Assembly: GCF_004323735.1 (NCBI RefSeq)
Contig: NZ_CP036455.1
Location: 3,157,101 to 3,221,100, forward strand
Length of the DNA: 64,000 nucleotides
Direction: 5' to 3'
From: Streptomonospora litoralis
GTDB lineage: Bacteria; Actinomycetota; Actinomycetes; Streptosporangiales; Streptosporangiaceae
In this document: positions 14,550 through 22,993 of the stretch, piece by piece
Position numbering within the stretch: position 1 is the stretch's first letter
How the letters are laid out: each line of letters opens with the position of its first letter
The notes under the pieces: model-generated
Database searches by the model: none
Told to the model about the DNA's origin: nothing
The model's input: only the letters and a program-made list of their open reading frames with translations
Program-made: the position numbers and the translations under genes

Positions 14550-15239
14550 GTGCAGCTGTACGGAGCCGCCAAGACGGTCATCGCGCCGGTCACCAGAGGC
14601 ATCTGGCCGCTGCGCAAGGAGGGCCTGCACCACATCCCCGCCGAGGGACCGGTGATCCTGGCCGCCAACCACCTCTCCAACATCGACCCCCTGTTCATCG
14701 GCGTCGCCGTTCCCCGGCAGGTGACGTTCATCGCCAAGCGGGAACTGTTCGCCGAGGGCAACGTCGCCCAGCGCACCTTCACCCGCGCGCTGCGCGCCAT
14801 CGGCCAGCTCTCCGTCGACCGCAGCCCCGGGCAGAGCTCGCGGGAGGCCATGGAACAGAGCCTGAAGATCCTCGGCAACGGCGCCGCGTTCGGCATCTTC
14901 CCCGAGGGCACCCGCTCCCCCGACGGGCGCCTGTACCGCGGACAGACCGGCTTGGCGTGGCTGGCGCTGGCCTCGGGGGCTCCGGTCGTCCCCCTCGCGC
15001 TGGCCGGGACCGACCGCATCCTGCCCCACGGCCGCCGGATCCCCGCGCTGCGCCGGATCGGGATCCGGGTGGGTCCCCCGGTGGACTTGTCGCCGTGGTT
15101 CGGCGAGGAGGGCAAGGCGCGTTCGCGCCGGGCGGCGACCGACGCCGTCATGGCGGCGATTCAGCGCCTTTCGGGGCAGGAGCCGGTGCCGCGCTTCGCC
15201 GCGTCGGTCAAGGCCGAACTGGGCTCCGGCAAGGTCTGA
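14550..15239 (+). CDS. plsC: 1-acylglycerol-3-phosphate O-acyltransferase (PlsC family)
   Basis: The protein (229 residues from this start) is a PlsC-type acyltransferase, which adds the second acyl chain to lysophosphatidic acid at the membrane. The catalytic H-x4-D motif is NHLSNID (H41, D46), and the acceptor motif is FPEGTRS (E119-R122). The family spacing between them is normal. The open frame extends upstream, but AGAGG 10 bases before the GTG at 14550 and the immediate start of family sequence (VQLYGAAKTV) favour this start; an ATG at 14529 is an alternative. It lies downstream of the catabolic operon but after a likely terminator. Several paralogues are usual in actinomycetes, so the exact substrate is uncertain. 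Confidence 0.83.
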   Translation: MQLYGAAKTVIAPVTRGIWPLRKEGLHHIPAEGPVILAANHLSNIDPLFIGVAVPRQVTFIAKRELFAEGNVAQRTFTRALRAIGQLSVDRSPGQSSREAMEQSLKILGNGAAFGIFPEGTRSPDGRLYRGQTGLAWLALASGAPVVPLALAGTDRILPHGRRIPALRRIGIRVGPPVDLSPWFGEEGKARSRRAATDAVMAAIQRLSGQEPVPRFAASVKAELGSGKV

Positions 15240-15685
15240 CCACACCGGGGGCGGCCACCGCCCCCTCACCTCTGCCGGCCCTCTGGCGGGTCCACGTGGC
15301 GCGGACCCGTGCCCGAACCGCGCCGAGGTGCGGGCCCCGGCGCAAGGTGGCGCGCTCTTGCGACCGCGTCCTGCACCGGTTCCGCGACCCGCGCAATCCG
15401 GAGTTCCGCCCGGCGGAGGAGGATCTGCGCGGCCCCTAGTCGTTCCCGATCCGGTTCCGGCCCCTCGATTCCCTCGACGACGCGCACGTCACACCCGGCG
15501 TGAGGTAATCCACAGCCCGCGTCCGGCTTAGTGCCCCGGGCCGCGGCGTTGGCCGCCCAAGAGGGTCGACATCGCCTCCGACGTGCGCTGACACGTCGGC
15601 GGCGCGCGGCCCCGGCCCGGTGCGCGCGGTGGGAGGGCCGTTGCCTATCTTCATAGTCGGTTTAGTAGGCTTTATCCGCGGAAGA
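15240..15685 (+). other. Gene-free stretch between plsC and fprA
   Basis: I see no convincing gene in this ~450 bp. It is GC-rich at first and becomes distinctly A/T-richer from about 15645 as the ferredoxin reductase promoter is approached. Short open frames here lack ribosome sites and recognisable sequence. Confidence 0.4.
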
Positions 15686-15709
15686 TAGAATTAGGTTAGC
15701 CTAACCTCG
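15686..15709 (+). promoter_or_regulatory. IdeR/DtxR-type iron box overlapping the fprA promoter
   Basis: TTAGGTTAGCCTAACCTCG (15691-15709) matches the 19-bp DtxR/IdeR consensus TWAGGTTAGSCTWACCTWA except at the last two bases. It overlaps a -10-like TAGAAT (15686-15691), so iron-loaded IdeR/DtxR would block transcription. The box begins 81 bp before the ATG of the ferredoxin reductase gene. Confidence 0.8.
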
Positions 15710-15771
15710 TTCAGCGTGCCCGGGATCACAGCACCGCACCCCGAGCAGACGCGACCAATGGAGATGTGCCA

Positions 15772-17145
15772 ATGACGCGACCACTGCGCGTGGGAATCGT
15801 GGGGTCCGGCCCCGCGGGTATTTACGCGGCCGACCTGCTGACCAAGGACGAGACGCTGGCCGCGTGCGCCACGCCGGTCAGCATCGACGTCATCGACAGG
15901 CTGCCCACCCCCTACGGCCTGGTCCGCTACGGCGTGGCCCCCGACCACCCCCGCATCAAGCAGATCCAGCAGGCCCTGCACAAGGTGCTGGACAAGCCCG
16001 AGGTGCGGTTCCTCGGCAACGTCGACTACGGCAGCGACCTCAAACTCGAGGACATGCGCCGCCACTACGACGCCGTCGTCTTCGCCACCGGCTCCGACCG
16101 CGACCGGCCGCTGGACATCCCCGGCGCCGACCTGCCCGGCTGCCACGGCGCCGCCGACTTCGTCTCCTGGTACGACAGCCACCCCGACGTGGCCCCCGAG
16201 TGGCCGGTCGACGGCACCGGCGCCGCCGTGATCGGCGCGGGCAACGTCGCCGTGGACGTCGCCCGGATCCTGGCCAAGGACGCCGAGGACCTCCACGACA
16301 CCGACATCACCGACAACGTCCACCGGTCGCTGGCCGCAAAGCGGGTCACCGACGTGCATGTTTTCGCCCGCCGCGGGATCGCCCAGGCCAAGTTCACCCC
16401 GATGGAGCTGCGCGAACTGGACAAGCAGCCCGGCGTCGAGGTCGTCGTCGACCCCGAGGACTTCGACCTGTGCGAGGCGAGCATGGCCGCCATCGAGGAG
16501 TCCAACCAGGTCAAGACGAACGTCAAGATCCTGCAGAACTGGGCGATCCGCGACCCGCGCGGCGAGCCCCGCCGGCTCCACCTGCACTTCCTGCACCGGC
16601 CCGCCGAGGTGCTGGGCGAGAAGCGGGTGCGGGGCCTGCGCACCGAGCGCATGGAGCTGACCGGCGACGGCGGCGTGCGCGGCACCGGCGAGTTCGTCGA
16701 CCACGAGGTGCAGGCCGTCTACCGCGCCGTGGGCTATCTCGGCTCGCCGGTGGCCGACCTCGCCTTCGACCAGGAGCGCGGCGTGATCCCCAACGACGGC
16801 GGCCGCGTGCTCGACCTCGACGAGCGGCCGGTGCCCGGCGTCTACGCGACCGGTTGGATCAAGCGCGGACCGGTCGGCCTCATCGGCCACACCAAGGGCG
16901 ACGCGCTGGAGACCGTGACCAACCTGGTGGCCGACCGGGCCGACCTGGCCCCGGCGGCGGAGCCGGAACCCGAGGCGTTCCTGCGCCTGCTCGACGAGCG
17001 CGGCGTCGCCTACACCGGCTGGGAGGGCTGGCAGCGGCTGGAGGCGCACGAGGAGTCCCTCGGGCTGCCGCACGGCCGCAAGCGGATCAAGGTCCGCGAA
17101 CGTGCGGAGATGACGCGCATCGCACGCTCCGATCGATCCGCCTGA
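15772..17145 (+). CDS. fprA: Ferredoxin/adrenodoxin-type NADP+ reductase
   Basis: This 457-residue flavoenzyme is of the adrenodoxin reductase/FprA class, which passes electrons between NADPH and ferredoxins. The FAD motif GSGPAG is at residues 11-16, followed by PTPYGLVRYGVAPDHP, a class hallmark. The NADP motif GAGNVAVD is near 155-162, and ATGWIKRGPVGLIGHTK near the end binds FAD as in the family. GGAG at 15760-15763 fits the ATG at 15772; a GTG two codons earlier is possible. The iron box in its promoter indicates induction in iron starvation, consistent with a role in supplying electrons for iron mobilisation or Fe-S work. A terminator follows directly. Confidence 0.92.
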   Translation: MTRPLRVGIVGSGPAGIYAADLLTKDETLAACATPVSIDVIDRLPTPYGLVRYGVAPDHPRIKQIQQALHKVLDKPEVRFLGNVDYGSDLKLEDMRRHYDAVVFATGSDRDRPLDIPGADLPGCHGAADFVSWYDSHPDVAPEWPVDGTGAAVIGAGNVAVDVARILAKDAEDLHDTDITDNVHRSLAAKRVTDVHVFARRGIAQAKFTPMELRELDKQPGVEVVVDPEDFDLCEASMAAIEESNQVKTNVKILQNWAIRDPRGEPRRLHLHFLHRPAEVLGEKRVRGLRTERMELTGDGGVRGTGEFVDHEVQAVYRAVGYLGSPVADLAFDQERGVIPNDGGRVLDLDERPVPGVYATGWIKRGPVGLIGHTKGDALETVTNLVADRADLAPAAEPEPEAFLRLLDERGVAYTGWEGWQRLEAHEESLGLPHGRKRIKVRERAEMTRIARSDRSA

Positions 17146-17158
17146 GGGATCCCGCCCG

Positions 17159-17195
17159 CGGATGCGGTCGGGTCGCCACCACCCGGCCGCATCCG
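17159..17195 (+). terminator. Terminator hairpin after fprA
   Basis: CGGATGCGGTCGGGT (17159-17173) and ACCCGGCCGCATCCG (17181-17195) form a 15-bp stem with one mismatch and a 7-base loop, beginning 13 bp after the stop codon. No T-run follows. Confidence 0.65.
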
Positions 17196-17427
17196 GTGTG
17201 ACGTGGATTACCCGCCCTGTTCCCCGCATTCGCGGAACACAACGGCGCCGTGATGGGTTACAGTCGCCAGTGGCCGGTGTGGTAGCAAGTGTCCCCCGGG
17301 CCTCACCTATTGCCTTCGCGGAATACCGCGTGCGGCGCCCGCTTCGGCGGACGACCGTACGGACTTCGGAGCCGCGTTGTGCCCTGCGCCGAGAGGCGAC
17401 CGCCACACCGGCCACTCATCCTCTTCC

Positions 17428-17463
17428 CCGCCCCGCACTTCTGCCCCTCAGAAGGCGGGGCGG
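17428..17463 (+). promoter_or_regulatory. Leader hairpin just upstream of the penicillin-binding protein gene
   Basis: CCGCCCCGC (17428-17436) pairs with GCGGGGCGG (17455-17463), and inside it TTCTG pairs with CAGAA around a CCCCT loop. The hairpin ends 21 bases before the GTG start and is not the end of any gene, so it may act in the mRNA leader as an attenuator or RNA stabiliser. The rest of 17196-17427 shows no gene. Confidence 0.45.
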
Positions 17464-17484
17464 CGCTGTTCGGAAGGACCAATC

Positions 17485-19956
17485 GTGGACGACGACCGGC
17501 GCCCCTCCGGGCCGGGTGAGCCCTCCTCGCCGCCTCCTGCGCCGTCGGGCCGGCACGACGGCGACGCGAACCGCCGCTTGGAGCAGGACGCGGCACCGGC
17601 CTACGGTGCGCCCGCGCCCCCGGAGCATTCCGAGGGACCCCCGCCGGAGGCGCCGCGGCCGTATGCGCCGCCACCCTCGCCGCAGTGGCCCGGCGCCGGC
17701 AGTGCCGAGCCGCCGCGCCACCCCGCCCCAGAGCCGCCGCAGCAGCAGCCGGGCGCGCACGGCGACGGCACACCCGCCGAGCAGTGGGGCCAGGCCGCCC
17801 CCTCCTCGCCCTATTCGATCCCCGGACGCGGCCCCGCCGGGCCCTCGCACCCGGACCGGCAGCCGCCCTCGCCGCCGCACGGCCCCGCGCCCTCCGTGCC
17901 GCAGGAGGCCCCTCCGCCCTACGCCGCCGACCACCGGCCCCCCTTCACCCCGGCAGAGGGTCCGCCGGCGGCCGCGCCGTACCCGCCGCCCGAGGGGCAC
18001 ACCCCGGCGGCGTCCCACGACGGCCCGCCGCCTTATGCGGCCACCGGCCACGGGTACCCCTCGGTCCCGGCCGACGACCGCGATCCCTTCGCATCCTCGG
18101 CGGCGGGCGATCCCTTCTCACCGCCCGACGGGCCCCGCCACACCGAGCCGCAGCCGGCGGTCGCGCCGGCGGCCCCCCCGAGCGGCGCGGTGTTCACCCG
18201 CGGCGGCGCGAGCGGCCCTGTGCCCGTTCCGCCCGAGACGCCGCACGCCGGCCCCGGGCCGGGCGGCCCCGGCGGCGACCCCTTCGGCAGCGACCGTCCC
18301 GTTCCGCGGCGCCGCTCGCGCAAGGGGCTGCTCATCGGCATCGTCAGCGCCGTGGTGGTCCTGGCGCTCGCGGGCGGCGGAGCCTCCTGGTACGTGCTGA
18401 CGCTGCCCGAACCGGAGGAGACCGCCGCGGCCTATGTGCGCGCGTGGAACTCCCAGGACTACGCGGCCATGACCGGCCTCGCCGACGGCGGCGATCCGGC
18501 CGCCGCCTTCAAGCGGTTGGACGGCAACCTCGGCATCGAGCAGACCCGGGTGACCACCGGAGCGGTCGAGGAGGTCGGCGACGGCGCCGTCGTCCCCTTC
18601 GAGGCGACGTTCACTCTCAGCAACGCCGGCGAGTGGAGCTACTCCGGCGAACTCCCTCTGGTTCGCGTCGAACGGGAGTGGAAGGTCGACTTCGGCCCCG
18701 GGGTGGTCCACCCCGACCTCGGCGAGGGGCAGACCCTCGTGCGCACCAACGAGTGGGGCGAGCGCGGGCACATCCTCGCCGCCGACGGCAGCCGGCTGGA
18801 CGACGGCACGGCGTCGGGCTCGGTGCAGATGATCCTCGGCGAGGTGGGCACGGCCGCCGAGGAGGACCTCGCCGACCTCGGCGCCGCCTACGAGGTCGGC
18901 GACCCCGTGGGTGTCAGCGGGGTGCAGAAGGCCTACGAGGAGCGTCTGGCGGGCGAGGCCAGCACCGCCATCCGCGTCGTCGAGGCGGGCACCGCGCCTC
19001 AGGACGTACCCGAGGACGCTCCCACCGCGGGCTCCATCGAGGGACAGGACGGCAAGGACGTCACCCTCAGCATCGACCCCGCGGTGCAGGCCGCCGCCGC
19101 GCAGGCGATCATCGGCCAGTCCAAGCCCACCGCGATGGTCGCCCTGCGCCCGTCGACCGGCGAGGTGCTGGCCGCCGCCAACGTGCCCGGCGGCTTCAAC
19201 CGCGCGCTGGACGGGCAGTACCCGGCCGGCTCCATCTTCAAGATCATCTCCTACAACGCGCTGCTGGACTCCGGCATGGGCATGGACGCGGCGATGAACT
19301 GCCCCAAGACCACCGAGGTGGGCGGGCGCACGTACAAGAACGCCGGCGACGCCGCCTACGGCGCCCAGACGGTCACCGAGGCCTTCGCCACCTCCTGCAA
19401 CACCGCGCTGGTACAGGAGGTCGCCGACCGGCTCGACGGCGCGTCGCTGCTCGCAAGCGCCGAGCAATTCGGCTTCAACACCGGCTTCCACAGCGGCCTG
19501 CCGGTCTTCAAGCCCTCGCTCCCCCAGCCCGACAGCGTCAGCCTGCTGACCGCCTCCAGCATCGGCCAGGGCAAGGTGCTGACCTCGCCGCTGCACATGG
19601 CGTCGCTGCCCGCAGCCGTGGCCGACGGCTCGTGGCGGGCGCCCATGCTGGTCACCGAGCCCGCGCCCGCCGAGCGGCCGGAGCCCGCGCCCATCGCCAA
19701 CGCCCAGAACCTGCGCGACATGACGCGGGCGGTCGTCACCGAGGGAACCGCCGAGAACGTCGGCTTCACCGGCGAGGTGCACGGCAAAAGCGGCACCGCG
19801 GAGTACGGCACCGCCGCCGAAGGCGAGGAACTGCCCGCCCACGGCTGGTTCGTGGGCTACGAGGGCGACATCGCGTTCGCGGTCGTCGTCGAGGACGGGC
19901 AGAGCGGCTCGGGGGCCGCGGCGCCGCTGGCCAAGTCCTTCCTGGACGCGCTCTAA
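17485..19956 (+). CDS. Penicillin-binding protein (class B-type transpeptidase) with long proline-rich N-terminus
   Basis: This 823-residue protein cross-links peptidoglycan outside the membrane. Residues 1-275 are a cytoplasmic tail extremely rich in Pro, Gly and Ala. A basic RRRSRK stop precedes a single membrane helix at ~282-305. An NTF2-like (MecA_N) domain and a dimerisation segment follow, then the transpeptidase domain. Its motifs are S583-I-F-K586 (active-site Ser), S637-C-N639 and K768-S-G-T. GGAAGGA precedes the GTG at 17485. Resemblance to the MecA/PBP2a layout is common in actinomycetes and does not by itself mean drug resistance. The tail could bind cytoplasmic partners or be phosphorylated, but that is inference. 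A strong leader hairpin lies just before the start. Confidence 0.92.
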   Translation: MDDDRRPSGPGEPSSPPPAPSGRHDGDANRRLEQDAAPAYGAPAPPEHSEGPPPEAPRPYAPPPSPQWPGAGSAEPPRHPAPEPPQQQPGAHGDGTPAEQWGQAAPSSPYSIPGRGPAGPSHPDRQPPSPPHGPAPSVPQEAPPPYAADHRPPFTPAEGPPAAAPYPPPEGHTPAASHDGPPPYAATGHGYPSVPADDRDPFASSAAGDPFSPPDGPRHTEPQPAVAPAAPPSGAVFTRGGASGPVPVPPETPHAGPGPGGPGGDPFGSDRPVPRRRSRKGLLIGIVSAVVVLALAGGGASWYVLTLPEPEETAAAYVRAWNSQDYAAMTGLADGGDPAAAFKRLDGNLGIEQTRVTTGAVEEVGDGAVVPFEATFTLSNAGEWSYSGELPLVRVEREWKVDFGPGVVHPDLGEGQTLVRTNEWGERGHILAADGSRLDDGTASGSVQMILGEVGTAAEEDLADLGAAYEVGDPVGVSGVQKAYEERLAGEASTAIRVVEAGTAPQDVPEDAPTAGSIEGQDGKDVTLSIDPAVQAAAAQAIIGQSKPTAMVALRPSTGEVLAAANVPGGFNRALDGQYPAGSIFKIISYNALLDSGMGMDAAMNCPKTTEVGGRTYKNAGDAAYGAQTVTEAFATSCNTALVQEVADRLDGASLLASAEQFGFNTGFHSGLPVFKPSLPQPDSVSLLTASSIGQGKVLTSPLHMASLPAAVADGSWRAPMLVTEPAPAERPEPAPIANAQNLRDMTRAVVTEGTAENVGFTGEVHGKSGTAEYGTAAEGEELPAHGWFVGYEGDIAFAVVVEDGQSGSGAAAPLAKSFLDAL

Positions 19957-20104
19957 GCGCCCGCGGCCGCACGCAGCGGGCCGTGTCCCGCGCGATAGGC
20001 CGCGGCCGGTCCGCCCGGCCGCCGCTCATGTCCACCGTGCGGCGGCCGGGCCCGTCAGCGTGTCGGCTCGCCGCCGAGTCCGCCGGTGCGCGGGCCCCGG
20101 CCGC

Positions 20105-20401
20105 TCACCCGGTGCCGCCGCCCGCCCCCGGCTGCGCGGCACCAGGCGAGGCGGGCGTCGTGGGCGGGGCCGTGCCCTGCACGGGCGCACTGAAATAGAG
20201 CCCGGCCAGCATGGCGCACAGCACGAGGACCGCCACCCCGATCAGCATCCACAGCAGCCACCGCCCCGGCCGCTCGTCGTCGAGGTAGGAGTCGTCGTCG
20301 GCGCCGAAACTGCGCAGGTGCCCGTCGAGGTCGGGATCGTCCTCCGCCAGCGCGTGCTCCATCTCGGCGAGGATCCGCCGCTCGTACTCACGCAGTGACA
20401 T
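20105..20401 (-). CDS. DUF3040-family small membrane protein
   Basis: This 98-residue protein begins MSLREYERRILAEMEHAL, close to the usual DUF3040 opening. It has one hydrophobic segment at about residues 48-70 (RWLLWMLIGVAVLVL) and ends in a Pro/Gly/Ala-rich tail. GGAGG lies just upstream of the ATG at 20401. A GTG at 20443 in the same frame also has a very strong AAGGAGGA site, so translation may begin 14 residues earlier. DUF3040 proteins are widespread in actinobacteria and of unknown function. It is convergent with the penicillin-binding protein gene. Confidence 0.85.
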   Translation of the reverse strand: MSLREYERRILAEMEHALAEDDPDLDGHLRSFGADDDSYLDDERPGRWLLWMLIGVAVLVLCAMLAGLYFSAPVQGTAPPTTPASPGAAQPGAGGGTG

Positions 20402-20667
20402 CGCACCCTCCTCGCCGTTCGCGGACGAGCGGCTACCGGTCACAGCCGCTCCTCCTTATAAGTCTCTAACCCCGTGTCCTCCGCGCAGTCGTGCGCGTAA
20501 CGATTTCGTGTCCGAATACGAGATTCGCGGAGGAAGTGGGCGCGCGTGCTCCTGCCGCGGCGGCGCTGCGCCCCGCACAGGGGCCGATCCGGCGCACCTG
20601 CGACGCGGGCGTAGGGTCGAAGGCGCGCGCCGCGCAGCACTCGAAACCGGCCAGACGGGAGCCTCCC

Positions 20668-21105
20668 ATGTCCGACGCGACCACCGGAGCAGCCGCCGAG
20701 GCGCCCCCGTCGCGCAGTGCGGCCCGCCGGGCCGGGTGGGTGGCGCTGCGGCTCTTCCCCCGGGTGATGGGCGGGATCACGGTCGTCTACGCGGTCCTGG
20801 TGCTGGTGGCTCCCGCGACGATGCTCGCGCCGATGGGTCTGGCGCCCGGCGAAGCGGGCATGGACGCCCTCGCCCGCGCCATGCTGGTCCGCGATCTCGC
20901 CTGCGGTGCGGCCATGGTCCTGGTGCCGGCGGGGTGGCCGCTGCTGACGGCGATCGCGGTGCGCGTGGCCTCCGACTTCGGCGACGCCCTCGTGCTAGGG
21001 CTGAGCCTGCCCGATCCCGGCGCGCGGCTCTCGGCCGTGCTCGCGGCCGGCGGGTTCGGGACGCTGTGCGCGCTGAGCGCGCTCGGCGCGCAGCGCAGCA
21101 GGTGA
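20668..21105 (+). CDS. Small integral membrane protein, function unknown (DUF4267-like?)
   Basis: The 145-residue protein has a hydrophilic start (1-25) and hydrophobic segments at about 33-55, 72-100 and 121-142, giving three or four membrane helices. RDLACGAAMVL in the second segment and VRVASDFGDALVL in the third recall small DUF4267-type membrane proteins, but I am not sure of that. GGGAG lies before the ATG at 20668. It is divergent from the DUF3040 gene and convergent with the lipoprotein gene. No function can be given. Confidence 0.7.
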   Translation: MSDATTGAAAEAPPSRSAARRAGWVALRLFPRVMGGITVVYAVLVLVAPATMLAPMGLAPGEAGMDALARAMLVRDLACGAAMVLVPAGWPLLTAIAVRVASDFGDALVLGLSLPDPGARLSAVLAAGGFGTLCALSALGAQRSR

Positions 21106-21188
21106 TCCGGGTTCGCGGGCGCCTCCGCGGCAGTAACCGTTGCGGCTGACTGCGGTCGTCACAAGGCCCTGTGCCCCTCGCTTGGGGC

Positions 21189-22784
21189 CTATCCGGACGT
21201 GAGCCGGGCGGCGGGTCCGGGGGCGCTCTCGGCGCGGTAGTCGTCCAGGGCGGTCACGTGGTAGCGGACGGGGCCCTCGCCGGGGTCGGTGTCGGTGAAG
21301 GCGGGCCGATCGTCGCCGGCGCCGGTGACGGCGACCAGGTGCCGGGCGTCGGCCAGGTCGCAGGCGTCGCGCCCTTCGCCGGGCACGCGGTAGACGGCGT
21401 AGAAGCGGGCGTCGGGCACGCCCTGCCACCGCAGGCGCACGGTGTCGTCGGATCCGCGCTCGGCGGTCAGGTCGGTGACGGGCTCGGGCGGGCGGTTGGC
21501 GCCGTCGGCGGTCGGCGGGAGGGCGGGGCGCCGGTAGTGTTGCTCGCCGACCGTCTGCATGGCCTCCTCGGCGCGCCCGGTCAGATCGCTGATGGAGAAG
21601 TACACGTCGCCGCCGACCTCGCTGTGCTCGGCGTTGAGGTCCAGTTGGCGCGAGAGCGCGTCAGCGCCGCGGAAGCCCTCCTCGCCGACCCGGTAGGCGG
21701 CCTGGCCGATGTAGAGGTCGACGCCGCTGCCGGACACGAGTTCGGACCACCAGGGCACGAGCTTCGCGTAGTCGGCGATGCCGTAGCCGCGCGGCCAGTA
21801 GAGCTGGGGGACGACGTAGTCGACGGTGCCCTGCCGTACCCAGGCGCGGGTGTCGGCGAACTGGGCGCTGTAGGACTCCAGGCCCTCGGTGTCGGAACCG
21901 GCCGGGTGGCTGTCGTCGTTGCGCCAGATACCGAAGGGCGAGATGCCGAACCGCACCCAGGGCTTGGTGTCCTGGATGCGCTCGTGGATCTCGGCCACGA
22001 GGGTGTCGACGTTGTGGCGGCGCCAGGCGGCGCGGCTGTCGAAGCCGTCGCCGTGGCGCCGGAAGCTGCGGTCGTCGTCGAACTCCTCCCCCTCGGCCGG
22101 ATAGGGGTAGAAGTAGTCGTCGAAGTGCACGCCGTCGATGTCGTAGCGCCGGACGACGTCGAGGACGACGTCGCCGACCCATTCGCGCACATCGGGGTTG
22201 CCGGGGTCCAGATAGCCCTCGTCGCCGTATTCGATCAGCCAGCCCGGGTTCCGCTTCGCGGGGTGGTCGTCGGCGAGGTTCTCCAGGTCGGGGTCCTGCC
22301 ATCCGACCCGGTAGGGGTTGAACCAGGCGTGCAGTTCGATGCCGCGCCGGTGGGCCTCGCGAACGGCGAACTTCAGCGGGTCGTAGCCGGGGTCGCCGCC
22401 CTGCTCGCCGGTGAGGTAGCGCGCCCAGGGCTCCATGTCGGACTCGTAGACGGCGTCGGCGGTGGGGCGCACGTGCAGGAAAACCGCGTTGAGCCCCATA
22501 CCGGAGGCGCGGTCGAGCATCTTGCGCAGCTCGGTGCGCTGCTTCTGCTCACTCAGGCCCGGCCGGGAGGGCCAGTCGATGTTGCGCACGGTGGCGATCC
22601 AGGCGCCGCGCAGCTGCCGTTTCGGGTACGCGGGGTCGCCGGCGCAGTCCTCGGGGACGGGCCGGGTGCCGCGCGCTTGAGGCGAAGCGGTCTCCTGGCC
22701 GGGACCGGGGGGCGACCACGGTACGCAGGCGCCGAGCAGCGGCACCGTCGCGACCAGGGCCACAGCGCCGAGCAGACGTCGCAT
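21189..22784 (-). CDS. GH10-like (GHL10) lipoprotein hydrolase
   Basis: This 531-residue secreted lipoprotein has a signal peptide ending in the lipobox LLGAC (Cys20). The main domain (about 50-400) matches the glycosyl-hydrolase-like 10 family: RGAWIATVRNIDWPS, LNAVFLHVRPTADAVY, ELHAWFNPYRV, then DGVHFDDYFYPYP and VRFGISPFGIWRN. Relatives are thought to act on cell-wall or extracellular glycans, but activity is rarely proven. Residues ~420-531 look like a fibronectin type III-type module (PPEPVTDLTAERGSDDTVRL). GGGAGG precedes the ATG. It is divergent from menF. A surface-anchored role is clear; the substrate is not. Confidence 0.87.
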   Translation of the reverse strand: MRRLLGAVALVATVPLLGACVPWSPPGPGQETASPQARGTRPVPEDCAGDPAYPKRQLRGAWIATVRNIDWPSRPGLSEQKQRTELRKMLDRASGMGLNAVFLHVRPTADAVYESDMEPWARYLTGEQGGDPGYDPLKFAVREAHRRGIELHAWFNPYRVGWQDPDLENLADDHPAKRNPGWLIEYGDEGYLDPGNPDVREWVGDVVLDVVRRYDIDGVHFDDYFYPYPAEGEEFDDDRSFRRHGDGFDSRAAWRRHNVDTLVAEIHERIQDTKPWVRFGISPFGIWRNDDSHPAGSDTEGLESYSAQFADTRAWVRQGTVDYVVPQLYWPRGYGIADYAKLVPWWSELVSGSGVDLYIGQAAYRVGEEGFRGADALSRQLDLNAEHSEVGGDVYFSISDLTGRAEEAMQTVGEQHYRRPALPPTADGANRPPEPVTDLTAERGSDDTVRLRWQGVPDARFYAVYRVPGEGRDACDLADARHLVAVTGAGDDRPAFTDTDPGEGPVRYHVTALDDYRAESAPGPAARLTSG

Positions 22785-22993
22785 TTACCCGTTTACCTCC
22801 CGGCCGATACTCGTATATGGCATTCCGGAAAAGGATAAGCGGCCGCGGGCACCCGCGCGTCCGGTCCGGCGGAATCCGTCGAGTGGAGCGCCGCACAAAC
22901 AGTGCCCGTGGCGCGTCATGGCGGCGGACAGACGGCGGGCGGCGGGTCGGTCGCCGTCCTGGCCGGGATTTCGGACTCCTAAGATGGGCGGTT

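Noticed and set aside
10230-15269. 1679-residue minus-strand open frame
   Set aside because: It lies opposite five well-supported plus-strand genes and has no domain; it is a codon-bias shadow.
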